A stretch of 64,000 nt of DNA from Salegentibacter sp. Hel_I_6 (GTDB lineage Bacteria > Bacteroidota > Bacteroidia > Flavobacteriales > Flavobacteriaceae), in contig NZ_JQNQ01000001.1 in NCBI RefSeq assembly GCF_000745315.1, forward strand, positions 3,658,001 to 3,722,000. The letters are read 5' to 3'. Position numbers and translations under genes: made by a program. The notes beneath the pieces were generated by a model that had not been told where the DNA came from, did no database searches, and saw only the letters and a program-made list of their open reading frames with translations. Below are positions 63,027 to 64,000 of this stretch, in pieces (the first letter of the stretch is position 1; the number at the start of each line of letters is the position of its first letter).

Positions 63027-64000
63027 AGATAAAATTTGGTTATCATCTCCACACATGGGCGGGAATGAGCAAAAATTCGTCAATGCAGCTTTCGAAGCGA
63101 ACTGGGTGGCTCCTTTAGGACCTAATGTTAACGGGTTTGAAGAAGATATTAAAAAATATCTTTTTAAAAATTCATCAAATGAAGGCTCCGTTGCTGCTTT
63201 AAGTTCCGGGACTGCAGCCTTACATTTAGCTTTAATCATGTTAGGCGTTAAGCCGGGTGATGAGGTTTTATGCCAGAGTATGACCTTTGCGGCTTCAGCA
63301 AATCCGATAGCGTATTTGGGCGCAACACCTGTTTTTATAGATAGTGAGGAAAAAACTTTAAATCTATGCCCTAATCATTTGAAAAGAGCTATTGAGGATA
63401 GAATTTCAAAAGGAAAAAAACCAAAGGCAATTATCGCCGTACATTTATATGGGATGCCATATCAGGTAGATGAAATTAATAAAATTGCATCGGAGTTTGA
63501 AATTCCTGTTGTAGAAGATGCTGCAGAAGCGCTTGGTAGTACCTATAAAGGTAAGAATTGCGGGACTTTTGCTGAATATGCAATTCTTTCATTTAACGGG
63601 AACAAAATTATCACTACTTCTGGAGGTGGCGCATTGGTTAGTAAAACTCAGTCTGCAAAGGAAAAGGCTGTTTTCCTAGCAACGCAGGCTCGTGATGCTG
63701 CACCGCATTATCAACACAGTGAAATTGGATATAATTACCGTTTGAGTAATATTTCTGCAGGAATTGGACGTGGTCAGATGGAAGTTATTGATGACCGGGT
63801 GAATGCAAGGCGACAGATGCACAATTTTTATGTAGATTTGTTTTCTGAAATTGAAGGAGTTAAGGTCTATAGCGCCCCAAGTGATGATTATTTTTCTAAT
63901 CATTGGTTAAGTGTTATAAGTCTTGATGAAAATGAGACAGGGGGAATAAATCGTGAAGATTTGCGTTTACATCTTGAAAAATTAAACATAGAGAGTAGGC
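63019..64000 (+). CDS. DegT-family aminotransferase, PglE-like (3' truncated by the window)
   Basis: The frame is open from ATG 63019 to the window end (327 codons). It begins MNKDKIWLSSPHMGGNEQ and has SSGTAALHLAL, GDEVLCQSMTFAASANPI, VEDAAEALGS and SFNGNKIITTSGGG with the PLP lysine in GNK, as in PglE/PerA-type enzymes. It would aminate UDP-4-keto-6-deoxy-GlcNAc at C4, giving the substrate of the PglD-like enzyme. The matching PglF-type dehydratase is not in the window and may follow. Confidence 0.9.
   Translation, partial: MNKDKIWLSSPHMGGNEQKFVNAAFEANWVAPLGPNVNGFEEDIKKYLFKNSSNEGSVAALSSGTAALHLALIMLGVKPGDEVLCQSMTFAASANPIAYLGATPVFIDSEEKTLNLCPNHLKRAIEDRISKGKKPKAIIAVHLYGMPYQVDEINKIASEFEIPVVEDAAEALGSTYKGKNCGTFAEYAILSFNGNKIITTSGGGALVSKTQSAKEKAVFLATQARDAAPHYQHSEIGYNYRLSNISAGIGRGQMEVIDDRVNARRQMHNFYVDLFSEIEGVKVYSAPSDDYFSNHWLSVISLDENETGGINREDLRLHLEKLNIESR

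Noticed and set aside
62706..63239. 177-codon minus-strand frame across the PglD/PglE-like genes
   Set aside because: It is antisense to two clear genes that overlap in coupled fashion.

Overview
The window looks like chromosomal DNA from a marine or saline Flavobacteriaceae species (Bacteroidota, of the Gramella/Salegentibacter/Zunongwangia kind; this placement is inferred from gene content). The DNA is AT-rich, starts lack Shine-Dalgarno sequences, several promoters fit the Bacteroidota pattern TTTG-N19-TAnnTTTG, and typical families of this group occur: lipoproteins with an acidic stretch after the lipid cysteine, TlpA-like thioredoxins with an N-terminal extension, a DUF479 protein, and an HD protein with a PycTM-like membrane domain. 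I saw no rRNA, tRNA, CRISPR array, transposase or phage gene.

Region 1 (1-20 kb) is mostly housekeeping and envelope genes. It starts with the tail of one lipoprotein and a complete paralogue carrying thrombospondin type 3 repeats, then an astacin-type metalloprotease, a DUF479 protein, a phosphoglucosamine/phosphomannomutase, a LpxL-like acyltransferase, a rhomboid protease, a SIMPL protein, a TlpA-like protein, a large GAF protein, the HD/PycTM protein, and a 1239-residue protein that joins a calcineurin-like phosphatase, a kinase-like segment and an Omp85-type barrel. Then come MscS, Dps, small hypothetical proteins and a DCC-family protein. A LacI-family regulator at 20.0 kb marks the border.

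Region 2 (21-64 kb, running off the right edge) is one large surface polysaccharide locus, nearly all on the + strand. Precursor genes come first: rmlB and rmlA plus a WecD-like acetyltransferase and a WecE-like aminotransferase (together predicting dTDP-Fuc4NAc), cysQ-cysC-cysD-cysN (PAPS supply), a WbpP-like epimerase and a TviB/WbpO-like dehydrogenase (UDP-GalNAcA), a UDP-glucose dehydrogenase (UDP-GlcA), and a pseudaminic-acid-type set (pseB, pseC, cytidylyltransferase, GNAT, pseI, without a recognisable pseG). The assembly part holds a Wzx flippase, a Wzy-like polymerase, an MsbA-like ABC exporter, six GT4-type enzymes, a GT2, a GT10, two CE4 deacetylases and two paralogous GNAT acetyltransferases.

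The most interesting block is 55.9-59.4 kb. Four tightly coupled genes encode a DRE-TIM aldolase fused to a second domain, a CMP-sugar synthetase, a HAD phosphatase and a GT29-like sialyltransferase. I read this as a possible second, NeuB-independent route to a CMP-activated ulosonic acid and its transfer. The window ends with a PglC-like initiating phosphoglycosyltransferase, a PglD-like acetyltransferase and a truncated PglE-like aminotransferase, pointing to a bacillosamine-type first sugar. The predicted product is a strongly acidic, acetylated and possibly sulfated glycan.
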